Below, piece by piece: positions 9,210-16,392 of a DNA stretch of 29,527 nucleotides. The stretch comes from a virus, in IMG/VR virus record IMGVR_UViG_3300011113_000803, positions 1 to 29,527 of that record; one strand, written 5' to 3'. A program made the translations under genes and the position numbers. A model generated the notes under the pieces. That model was given only the letters and a program-made list of their open reading frames with translations. It made no database searches and was not told where the DNA came from. Positions within the stretch are counted from its first letter, which is position 1. Each line of letters starts with the position of its first letter.

Positions 9210-10240
9210 GCATGTATATTGATAAAAAATATATTAATCTAGTGTCTCCTAAACTGGAGCGATTTGCTTGGAAGAAAGACGATCTTGCAAATTGTCGCTG
9301 TCCTATCTGTGGAGATTCCAGTAAAAACAGATCTAAAGCTCGTGGATACTTTTTTCAAAAGCAAGGAGAATTCTTTTTTAAATGTCATAATTGCAATGTG
9401 GGTTTGAACCTATATAATTTCCTAGATAAGGTGTCGCCAAATCTAACGAAAGAATACTCGCTGGAAAAATGGAAAGACGGCAAACCATCTAAAATTAAAA
9501 GGGAACCCAAACAAACCATGCTCTTCAAAAAGAAAGCAAAAAAGAATTATAGTATCGAATTGCCTTGTGTAGCAGAACTTCCACCTAATCATTCGTGTAG
9601 GAAATTTGTTGAAGCACGTAAAATTCCTAAAGAAATTTGGAAGCATCTATACTATGCTAAAGAATTTGGTCCGTGGGTTCGCACAATCAATCCGGAAAAA
9701 GAAGGAATAGAATGTGATCCTCGTCTGGTTATTCCTATTCTAGATCAGAAAGGCCGTCTCGTGGGAGTACAAGGTCGTGTATTAGAAGTTACTAAAGATC
9801 GTAATGCACGCAAAACTGCTCGCTACATCACAATCAAAGTGGAAGGCGAAGAAACTCGTAGCTGGTATGGTTTAGATCGTCTAGACAAATACGGAACAGT
9901 TTACGTGTTTGAAGGACCGTTAGATTCTGTGTTTATTCCTAACGGTGTTGCTACTGTAGGCATGAGTAATTGTTTTGATATTCCTTCATTTATTAAAGAT
10001 CGTTCCATGGTTTTTGTGTTAGATAACGAACCACGAAATGTGGAAGTTGTTCATACCATGGAACGTCTTGTAAAAGAACGAAAAAAGATTTGTGTTTGGC
10101 CTGATCATATTAAATGCAAAGATGTGAACGACATGATCATGGGCGGTTTAGACAGCAAAGAAATCCTAAATATTATTAACAAGAATTCTGTGTCTGGCCT
10201 TGAAGCACAAATGAGGATCAATAAATGGAAGAAAATTTAA
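9206..10240 (+). CDS. 61: DNA primase (T4 gp61-like), zinc finger plus TOPRIM
   Basis: 344 residues, essentially the length of T4 gp61 (342). The N-terminal zinc-binding domain uses Cys32, Cys35, Cys60 and Cys63 (CPICGDSS ... FFFKCHNCNVG); an extra Cys30 is adjacent. The TOPRIM catalytic core shows VYVFEGPLDS (Glu236, Asp240) and VFVLDNE (Asp273-Asn-Glu275), the metal-binding acidic residues. It makes RNA primers on the lagging strand in partnership with the helicase encoded just upstream. Its start overlaps the helicase stop, and its end overlaps the next small acidic gene by 16 bases. Confidence 0.92.
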   Translation: MSMYIDKKYINLVSPKLERFAWKKDDLANCRCPICGDSSKNRSKARGYFFQKQGEFFFKCHNCNVGLNLYNFLDKVSPNLTKEYSLEKWKDGKPSKIKREPKQTMLFKKKAKKNYSIELPCVAELPPNHSCRKFVEARKIPKEIWKHLYYAKEFGPWVRTINPEKEGIECDPRLVIPILDQKGRLVGVQGRVLEVTKDRNARKTARYITIKVEGEETRSWYGLDRLDKYGTVYVFEGPLDSVFIPNGVATVGMSNCFDIPSFIKDRSMVFVLDNEPRNVEVVHTMERLVKERKKICVWPDHIKCKDVNDMIMGGLDSKEILNIINKNSVSGLEAQMRINKWKKI

Positions 10241-10524
10241 ATGAAGGCGAAGAAGAAAGAGAGTACGAAGAAATTGAATTTGACACGAACAATCCTCTAT
10301 TTGTTTTCTGCTTTATGTTTATGGAGTATATCAAAAACATAAATCCAGAATTGTATGAAAAAGCTCACAACTATGCTCAAGATCATACAGATTTAGACAT
10401 AACAGATTTTGAAATAGGTGATTTGGAAGAGATGGACGAAGATATTACAGATGATGAAGAAAGTGAAACAGATATAGATTATGAAGACGATGACAATGAA
10501 CAACAAGATTGGAGTATTGGATAA
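10225..10524 (+). CDS. Very acidic small protein, unknown function
   Basis: 99 residues with a strikingly acidic composition: about 40 percent Asp/Glu, very few Lys or Arg, and long acidic runs at both ends (EENLNEGEEEREYEE; EEMDEDITDDEE; DYEDDDNEQQD). A central helix (FVFCFMFMEYIKNINPELYEKAHNYA) looks folded. It starts inside the end of the primase gene, and its 3' end overlaps the annotated thyX start by 44 bases (28 bases if thyX starts at 10496). Small acidic phage proteins often bind basic or DNA-binding proteins or mimic DNA, but nothing here proves that. Function unknown. Confidence 0.65.
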   Translation: MEENLNEGEEEREYEEIEFDTNNPLFVFCFMFMEYIKNINPELYEKAHNYAQDHTDLDITDFEIGDLEEMDEDITDDEESETDIDYEDDDNEQQDWSIG

Positions 10525-11188
10525 AGGTCATGTTGAGTATATCGAACATATGGGCTCAGATCTTACGGTGGTCAATGCTGCTAGGGTCTCATTCGCTAAA
10601 ACCAGTGGTTGGGAAACCGACGAAAATGGCAATAGTAAGTTATCTGCGAAAGACCAAAGGCTCATCAAATATTTGGCAGAGCATAACCATTGGACTCCCT
10701 TCGCACACCCGCAAATCACGGTTCGCATCAAAGCCCCAATATTTGTCAGGACCCAACTTTTTAAACACAAAGTGGGATTCACAGAAAACGAAATTTCAAG
10801 ACGTTATGTAACCGTAGAACCGGAATTTTACACGCCTGACTGGAGATCTGCTCCTACAGACGGTGCAAAACAGGGCAGCAGTGATTTTATTTACGATCCT
10901 GTTGTGGAAGACCTGGACCGTATGTACAATAAAATTTCATTAGAATCGGTAGAAATATACAAAAGACTGCTAGAAGAAGGCGTTGCTCCAGAGCAGGCAC
11001 GATCCGTATTGCCGCAAGGCACCTACACCGAGTGGTGGTGGACAGGATCGCTCTCAGCGTTCGCTCGTGTGTTTAAACAGCGAATAGACGCCCATGCCCA
11101 ATGGGAAATTCAACAATACGCTGGAGCAATTGGAAAAATACTGGAACCACTTTTTCCACATTCTTGGGCAGTTCTGACCGCTAAATAA
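10481..11188 (+). CDS. thyX: FAD-dependent thymidylate synthase ThyX
   Basis: 235 residues. ThyX methylates dUMP to dTMP using methylene-tetrahydrofolate, FAD and NADPH. The N-terminal region has the family pattern VVNAARVSFAK (30-40) and LIKYLAEHNHWTPFAHP (61-77). The signature region reads KHKVGFTENEISRRYV (95-110): the classical RHR is replaced by KHK and there is one extra residue before NE-x-S, a form I recall from other phage ThyX proteins. EQARSVLPQGTYTEWWWTGS near residue 175 matches the substrate-binding end of the fold. ATG 10496 gives MNNKIGVLDKG, closer to typical ThyX N-termini than ATG 10481, and neither has a clear ribosome binding site. Codon usage (many AGG, CTC, GCC) differs from neighbours, suggesting separate acquisition. 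Confidence 0.92.
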   Translation: MKTMTMNNKIGVLDKGHVEYIEHMGSDLTVVNAARVSFAKTSGWETDENGNSKLSAKDQRLIKYLAEHNHWTPFAHPQITVRIKAPIFVRTQLFKHKVGFTENEISRRYVTVEPEFYTPDWRSAPTDGAKQGSSDFIYDPVVEDLDRMYNKISLESVEIYKRLLEEGVAPEQARSVLPQGTYTEWWWTGSLSAFARVFKQRIDAHAQWEIQQYAGAIGKILEPLFPHSWAVLTAK

Positions 11189-11223
11189 ACTTACTTACTT
11201 TACAAACAGGAGAAAAATTAAAT

Positions 11224-13170
11224 ATGCATTTACCTACACCTTATCAAGAGTTCATTCACCTTTCACGTTACTCACGCTGGCTAGAGGATGAAGGCCGTCG
11301 TGAATCTTGGGAAGAAACCGTTAATCGTTATTTCGGTTATTTCGACAAGCACCTGAAAGAAAATACCAAGTGCAAACTTGATAAGGAAACTAGAGAAGAA
11401 CTTCGTCAAGCAGTTCTTAATCAAGAAATCATGCCTTCTATGCGTGCCCTAATGACCGCAGGAGAAGCACTAGATCGTGACAATACTGCAGGATATAATT
11501 GTTCGTATGTGGCCGTGAATCGTGTGCGTGCCTTTGATGAAATACTTTACATTCTTATGTGTGGAACTGGAGTAGGATTCTCCGTAGAAAGACATTATGT
11601 TGATAAACTACCTACAATCGCTGAAGAGTTTACTGACTCTGATACAACAATCGTTGTCCAAGACAGCAAGGCTGGTTGGGCTAAAGCTTTTAAGGAACTT
11701 GTCTCCTTACTCATTGGTGGTCAAATTCCAAGATGGGACCTATCTAAGATACGTCCTGCTGGTGCCCGACTCAAAACTTTCGGAGGTCGTGCGTCTGGCC
11801 CAAAGCCACTGGATGATCTGTTTAGGTTCAGTGTGGATACATTTAGAAGAGCAGCTGGTCGAAAACTCACCTCCATCGAATGCCACGATATCGTCTGTAA
11901 AGTTGCGGAAGTTGTTGTGGTCGGAGGCGTCCGTCGATCAGCTCTTATCAGCCTTTCAAATCTTACCGATGAACGGATGCGTGATGCTAAGACTGGAGCA
12001 TGGTGGGAAGCTAATCCTCAAAGAGCACTTGCGAATAATAGTGTAGTGTACAAAGAGAAGCCAGAGATTGGCACATTTATGGAAGAATGGGTGTCTCTGT
12101 ACAAAAGCAAGAGCGGTGAACGTGGTATCTTCAACCGTGATGCTTGCCAGAAGACTGTGGCCAAACTAGGCGACCGTCGTGATGCTAGTTACGAGTTTGG
12201 TACCAATCCGTGCTCAGAAATTATTCTGCGAGACCGTCAGTTCTGTAATCTTACAGAAGTAATTGTTCGTGCAAACGATACTATGGAGTCGCTACAACGT
12301 AAGGTTCGTCTTGCAGCTATTCTAGGCACATGGCAAGCCTCACTAACCAACTTCCCGTATCTGTCCAGCGAATGGAAGAAAAACTGTGAAGAAGAAGCAC
12401 TTCTTGGTGTTTCGCTTACAGGCATTCTAGACAACACCATGATGCGTGATACTCACGGTCTCAAGGCCAATCTGACCAATCTCAAAGAGATGGCGGTCAA
12501 GACTAATACAGAATGGGCCAAGAAGCTAGGCATCAATCCTGCAGCAGCCATTACCTGTATCAAGCCTAGCGGTACAGTTTCACAACTTACTGATGCGGCT
12601 TCAGGTATTCATCCTCGGCACAACGAGTACTACATTCGTACCGTTCGTGCAGATCGTAAAGATCCGTTGTGTCAAATGATGATTGACAAGGGATTTGTAC
12701 ATGAGCCATGCGTGATGAAGCCCGATTCAGTTATGGTATTCTCATTTCCCATGAAGGCTGAAGGATCTGTTACACGTAATGACATGACTGCTATACAGCA
12801 TCTAGAACTGTGGCTGGCGTATCAACGCCACTGGTGTGAACACAAGCCATCAATCACGGTTAGTATACGAGAAGATGAATGGATGGAAGTTGGTGCATGG
12901 GTGTATAAGCATTTTGATGAGATTAGTGGTATTTCGTTCTTGCCTTTAGATTTAGGATCATACAGGCAGGCTCCATATCAAGACTGTTCTAAACAAGAAT
13001 ATGAAGCACTTTTAGAAAAGATGCCTAAAAATATTGATTGGAGTGATTTAAAGAAATGGGAAAAAACTGATAATACCGTAGGAACACAACAATTTGCTTG
13101 TAGTGCTGGAGCATGCGAATTAGTGGATTTACAAGTAGATAATTCTAAAGATTTTCCCGTAATGAGATAA
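11224..13170 (+). CDS. nrdJ: Class II (adenosylcobalamin-dependent) ribonucleotide reductase
   Basis: 648 residues; reduces ribonucleotides to deoxyribonucleotides with a cobalamin radical and needs no separate radical subunit. Cys93 (GYNCSYV) and Cys341 (QFCNL) would form the redox pair. Cys330 and Glu332 (NPCSEI) supply the radical Cys and catalytic Glu; the 330/332/341 spacing matches 408/410/419 of the monomeric Lactobacillus enzyme. GTGVGFSVER, GVRRSAL and IKPSGTVSQL are further family motifs. The C-terminus has Cys626 and Cys631 (CSAGAC), the same five-residue spacing as the C-terminal shuttle cysteines of that enzyme. Ribosome binding site CAGGAG precedes the ATG. The last ~280 bases are clearly more AT-rich than the rest, next to an HNH gene. 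No nrdA/B pair is present in the window. Confidence 0.94.
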   Translation: MHLPTPYQEFIHLSRYSRWLEDEGRRESWEETVNRYFGYFDKHLKENTKCKLDKETREELRQAVLNQEIMPSMRALMTAGEALDRDNTAGYNCSYVAVNRVRAFDEILYILMCGTGVGFSVERHYVDKLPTIAEEFTDSDTTIVVQDSKAGWAKAFKELVSLLIGGQIPRWDLSKIRPAGARLKTFGGRASGPKPLDDLFRFSVDTFRRAAGRKLTSIECHDIVCKVAEVVVVGGVRRSALISLSNLTDERMRDAKTGAWWEANPQRALANNSVVYKEKPEIGTFMEEWVSLYKSKSGERGIFNRDACQKTVAKLGDRRDASYEFGTNPCSEIILRDRQFCNLTEVIVRANDTMESLQRKVRLAAILGTWQASLTNFPYLSSEWKKNCEEEALLGVSLTGILDNTMMRDTHGLKANLTNLKEMAVKTNTEWAKKLGINPAAAITCIKPSGTVSQLTDAASGIHPRHNEYYIRTVRADRKDPLCQMMIDKGFVHEPCVMKPDSVMVFSFPMKAEGSVTRNDMTAIQHLELWLAYQRHWCEHKPSITVSIREDEWMEVGAWVYKHFDEISGISFLPLDLGSYRQAPYQDCSKQEYEALLEKMPKNIDWSDLKKWEKTDNTVGTQQFACSAGACELVDLQVDNSKDFPVMR

Positions 13171-13177
13171 TTAAGTG

Positions 13178-13185
13178 TATAAATA
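13178..13185 (+). promoter_or_regulatory. T4-type late promoter before the HNH gene
   Basis: Perfect TATAAATA octamer in the gap after the reductase gene, 15 bases before the HNH start and upstream of its GAGGAAA ribosome binding site. It would allow this plus-strand gene to be expressed late, independently of the early operon. Confidence 0.65.
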
Positions 13186-13200
13186 CCTTTGAGGAAACTA

Positions 13201-13815
13201 ATGAATAAATGGGAACAACAAAAACAATTATGTTTATATAAAGGAAAAAGTTATATAAATCAAACTATAAATTCTTGGAAAATTGTGGGATATCATTCTA
13301 CAAAACAAAAGCCTTCTGGATCTGCAGTTTTGTGGTTATGTGAATGTATAGAATGTGGAATTAAAAAATCACTATATCCGTATAATATATTTTCTAACAG
13401 ATCTAAAAAATGTTTTTCTTGTTCTATGAAAAACACAAAAGGTTGTAATAATCATAATTGGAAAGGTTTTGGAGATATACCTAGTTCAGTAATTACAGCT
13501 GCAAAAAATAATGCAAAAATTAGAAAAATAAAATTTAAATTAACTCCTGATTATTTGCAAAAATTGTGGTTAAAACAAAATAAAAAATGTGCATTATCTG
13601 GCGAAGAACTTGTAATGAGACCAAAATCTTTTAAAGGAAAAGATGCATGGAGTAATACAGCATCTTTAGATAGGATAGATTCAAAAAAAGGATACGTTCC
13701 AGGAAATGTTCAATGGGTGCATCCTATAGTAAATATGATGAAAAATCATTTTAATGAATTGTTGTTTTTAGAGTTTTGTGAAAAAATTTATAATTATAAA
13801 AAGGAGATATTATGA
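13201..13815 (+). CDS. Free-standing HNH homing-type endonuclease
   Basis: 204 residues from ATG 13201, which has GAGGAAA just upstream; a TTG at 13189 in the same frame is less likely. The N-terminal half carries a Cys cluster, CECIECG (47-53) and CFSC (71-74), likely a zinc ribbon for DNA binding. The C-terminal half has KKCALSGE (128-135), the Asp-containing SLDRID (155-160) and GYVPGNVQWVH (164-174), the arrangement of the HNH nuclease fold. The gene is much richer in A and T, with many AAA/ATA/TTA codons, than the replication genes before it, as expected of a recently inserted mobile gene. Its stop overlaps the next start as ATGA. It likely cuts phage DNA lacking the insertion and spreads by repair, but its target is not shown by the sequence. 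Confidence 0.85.
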   Translation: MNKWEQQKQLCLYKGKSYINQTINSWKIVGYHSTKQKPSGSAVLWLCECIECGIKKSLYPYNIFSNRSKKCFSCSMKNTKGCNNHNWKGFGDIPSSVITAAKNNAKIRKIKFKLTPDYLQKLWLKQNKKCALSGEELVMRPKSFKGKDAWSNTASLDRIDSKKGYVPGNVQWVHPIVNMMKNHFNELLFLEFCEKIYNYKKEIL

Positions 13816-14081
13816 ATCTTGAAAATATGCTTTTACTTAACTTTATTTTTACAGTAGGTTTTGCGTTTTGGACTCTTCGTACCACTATGAATATGCGTCA
13901 CGATACCGAACGTTATCTTGAGCAAACTCATCAAGAGATACGTAATAACGTAAACATTCTTGAAGAAAAAATTAACAGGGATGTGGAGTATCTGCAACGT
14001 GAAGTAGATGTTCTACACGAACAAGTGTATAACGCAACAAAAAAGAAAACCACAGGAATAAATTCACGAATTCCTCTGTGA
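13812..14081 (+). CDS. Small membrane-anchored coiled-coil protein
   Basis: 89 residues, with an AAGGAG ribosome binding site inside the end of the HNH gene and an ATGA overlap. The N-terminus is a hydrophobic helix (MLLLNFIFTVGFAFWTL, residues 6-22). The rest is a long charged coiled coil with clear heptads (NVNILEEKINRDVEYLQREVDVLHEQV). The design is the same as the gene at 7573-7815, and the codon use resembles that of the early genes rather than the HNH gene. It is the last gene before the bidirectional terminator. Function unknown; a membrane tether or scaffold is possible. Confidence 0.65.
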   Translation: MNLENMLLLNFIFTVGFAFWTLRTTMNMRHDTERYLEQTHQEIRNNVNILEEKINRDVEYLQREVDVLHEQVYNATKKKTTGINSRIPL

Positions 14082-14083
14082 AA

Positions 14084-14116
14084 TAAAAAAACCCGGTCTT
14101 GCGACCGGGTTTTTTG
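14084..14116. terminator. Bidirectional intrinsic terminator between convergent blocks
   Basis: ACCCGGTC (14091-14098), loop TTGC, GACCGGGT (14103-14110): a perfect 8-bp GC-rich stem flanked by seven A on the left and six T on the right, so it ends transcripts from both sides. It lies exactly between the end of the plus-strand early operon (14081) and the end of the minus-strand late gene (14117). Confidence 0.93.
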
Positions 14117-16327
14117 TTAGTCTCTTCTAACTGTTTTCATTATCTCGTCTACTGCTTGTGCTGCTTTATGTACATCGCTTCCTGGTTTATATTGAGCCAA
14201 TAATCGTTTACGATCAGCACTGTTTGAAACCGCTTCTTCTTTAGATAATTCGATTTTATGCTCCTGGGCTGCACCCATTAAAGTAATAATATGTGGTTTA
14301 AGTTTTTCTCCCCAAGAAGGTTGTTTTGGAGTCTCTTTTGTAGTTTCTTCAGTTTCTCCGGTATATGTTCTTTCTCCTGCTCCAGCAGAAACTATACTTT
14401 GTAAATGTGGTCCTAATCTTTCTGGTTTAATTGCAGCAACATTTACTCCTCCACGACTTCGTGGATGGCCCATAGGAAGATTGAATCCCATAGATTTAGC
14501 TCTGGCTTCGGCTCTTTGTTCTTGTTTAGCTTCCTGTAAATTTTTTAATCTTTCAGAAAGAATATTGTAATAATTTTCTTTTATTCCTAAAATATTTTTC
14601 ATACCTTCAAATGCTCCTTTTACAATTCCGCCTGCAGTTTCCATTGCTGTTTTGGTTGCCGTTTTTGCTGTTTCTTTAGCTTTTGTTTTAACAGGTCTTA
14701 TATCTTTACTACTAACATTCGACACACTTGCAGCTGGTTGAGAACGATAAACAGAATCAGAAGGAACAGAAGGTTTTGGTCTTCTTAATTCTGCAGGAAG
14801 GATGGTTCCACTTTGTTGTGCACGATAACGATCCATTGCAGCCTGTCTTTCTCTGGATCCTGGTTTTCCGGTAGTTACTGCAGTTGCTTTTGCTTCCATT
14901 TCTGGAACATCTCTTTCAGCACGAATTTGTTCTCCGCGTTGAAATCGTTCTTGAGGAGTCATTTCTTCCCAAGACTTAGTTTGTGAAACTGAAGCAGAAG
15001 ATTTGGGTTGTGAAATTGGAACAGGCGATGATGTATTAACAATGTCTTGAATCGTTTTCATTACATCTTCTTTTGCTTTAGTCTGAGCTTCTGCTCTTAT
15101 TTGTGCTAACGGTTTTCGTGGGGTTTGCGCCCAAGATGCGCCTTCTTTGGCTCTTTGTGTTCTCCAAGCTTCTAGTTCTTCTGCTCGTTTGTCGCTAGCA
15201 GCCATCAATTCGTCAATAGAAGATGTTTTCATTTGTTCTTGGGCTTTACTTACTCTTTCTTCGGCAGCTTTTTTCTCTGCTTGGACTTCTGTTTCCATAC
15301 GCTGTCTTCCAGCGGCAATATCAGCTTGGGCAACTGTTTTTGTTTGGATTGCTTTTTGTAATTGTGCTTTATGGCCTTCTAATTCTGCTTCTGCTTCTGC
15401 TTTTCTAGTCTTGGATGCAGCTAATTCTTGATCGTAAATTTTACTTCTTTCAGCAGCAGAAAGATTCATAAATTCAGAACTTCCAATTTTTGGTGTTTTT
15501 GTTTCTGGTTGAGATGCTTTTATTTCTGCTTGAGGTACTTGAGATTGAAATTTAGAAGCTAACTGATCAATACCAGTTTTTATCATCTGTTGTGATATAG
15601 GTTTTGGTCCTTGTGATAATAACATTCGTCTGGCTTCTTCATTTTCTTCTTCTTCTGATTTTTCTGGTGGTAGTATCACATCAGATATTTCTTGTCCTGC
15701 TGCCATCCCTGTTGATAATGCTGCGCCCATAGCTACTCCAGGAAGACCGTAAGGGGAACCTGCTGCAGCACCAACTAACGGAGCTTTTAATAATCTTGCC
15801 GATCCTGCAACATCTTCTGGATGTTTTACTCCAAAGAATTTAACTACTTCTTCTGCTGGTTTTTGAAGTAATTCGTCTGCTGCTAAACCGATACCAGTTG
15901 ATATTAATCCCGATGCTGTACCTTTAAGCAAGTTCATTGGTACAGAACCACCAGGAATTTGAGGTGGAGTTGGAGGAATACGAACTGGTGATGTTTGTTT
16001 GGGTGCTGGTAGAGCTTTTTGTGCAGCTGGCAAAGCTTTTTGTGGAGCTGGTAGTAATTTTTGTTCTCCAGGAAGTTGTTTTGTTGTGGTTAATGTTGTT
16101 TCTCCTGGCAACTGTGGTATTTCTGATGGTTGTTTAATAAACTCTTTTTGACTTATAAATGCAGATTTTATTTTATTTGGTGGTGTTTTAGTTCCCTTCC
16201 ACTGTAAGCCCTTTACTTCTGGAGCGTCTTTTAAACTCATTTGAGTGCTTACTATACCTTCATTTAAAGGTTTATTGAATATCTTTTTAATTATATTAAT
16301 TTCGTCGTTTGTTGGCAGATTGTGCAT
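14117..16327 (-). CDS. Large late protein, Pro-rich N-terminus, Gly/Ala helices and coiled coil; probable virion/injected protein
   Basis: 736 residues, with late promoter TATAAATA (16350-16357) and AAAAGGA ribosome binding site (16334-16340). An LNEG (21-24) near the start resembles an L-x-E prohead-protease site. Residues 65-130 are a Pro/Gln/Lys-rich linker with repeats such as ALPAPQK. Residues 134-152 and 180-211 are Gly/Ala-rich, weakly hydrophobic helices (ASGLISTGIGLAA; LVGAAAGSPYGLPGVAMGAAL) of the kind that insert in membranes. Residues about 285-380 are Ala/Glu/Lys/Gln coiled coil. The C-terminal third is basic and disordered, with an Arg-Ser-Arg-Gly-Gly segment. No family is recognised. 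Composition and late control suggest a head-internal protein ejected with the DNA or a structural tail component. Confidence 0.7.
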   Translation of the reverse strand: MHNLPTNDEINIIKKIFNKPLNEGIVSTQMSLKDAPEVKGLQWKGTKTPPNKIKSAFISQKEFIKQPSEIPQLPGETTLTTTKQLPGEQKLLPAPQKALPAAQKALPAPKQTSPVRIPPTPPQIPGGSVPMNLLKGTASGLISTGIGLAADELLQKPAEEVVKFFGVKHPEDVAGSARLLKAPLVGAAAGSPYGLPGVAMGAALSTGMAAGQEISDVILPPEKSEEEENEEARRMLLSQGPKPISQQMIKTGIDQLASKFQSQVPQAEIKASQPETKTPKIGSSEFMNLSAAERSKIYDQELAASKTRKAEAEAELEGHKAQLQKAIQTKTVAQADIAAGRQRMETEVQAEKKAAEERVSKAQEQMKTSSIDELMAASDKRAEELEAWRTQRAKEGASWAQTPRKPLAQIRAEAQTKAKEDVMKTIQDIVNTSSPVPISQPKSSASVSQTKSWEEMTPQERFQRGEQIRAERDVPEMEAKATAVTTGKPGSRERQAAMDRYRAQQSGTILPAELRRPKPSVPSDSVYRSQPAASVSNVSSKDIRPVKTKAKETAKTATKTAMETAGGIVKGAFEGMKNILGIKENYYNILSERLKNLQEAKQEQRAEARAKSMGFNLPMGHPRSRGGVNVAAIKPERLGPHLQSIVSAGAGERTYTGETEETTKETPKQPSWGEKLKPHIITLMGAAQEHKIELSKEEAVSNSADRKRLLAQYKPGSDVHKAAQAVDEIMKTVRRD

Positions 16328-16349
16328 ATTTAATCCTTTTTACTAATAA

Positions 16350-16357
16350 TATTTATA
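16350..16357 (-). promoter_or_regulatory. T4-type late promoter (perfect octamer)
   Basis: TATAAATA on the minus strand, 22 bases before the ATG of the 736-residue late gene, leaving room for the AAAAGGA ribosome binding site on the leader. Confidence 0.8.
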
Positions 16358-16378
16358 TTTTTTCCATTTCACCGCATA

Positions 16379-16384
16379 TATAAT
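16379..16384 (+). promoter_or_regulatory. Possible -10 box (TATAAT) of the lipoprotein protease gene
   Basis: A perfect TATAAT lies 8 bases before ATG 16393. No -35 box is visible at the usual distance, so the promoter is uncertain. If used, the leader would be about two bases and without a Shine-Dalgarno sequence. Confidence 0.35.
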
Positions 16385-16392
16385 TATGACAT

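Noticed and set aside
11597-12046. 149-codon ORF overlapping nrdJ in another frame
   Set aside because: It lies fully inside a conserved enzyme gene, has no ribosome site and no recognisable protein pattern.
13189-13200. TTG start for the HNH gene
   Set aside because: ATG 13201 has a good GAGGAAA site at the right distance; the TTG overlaps that site and follows the late promoter too closely for a ribosome site of its own.
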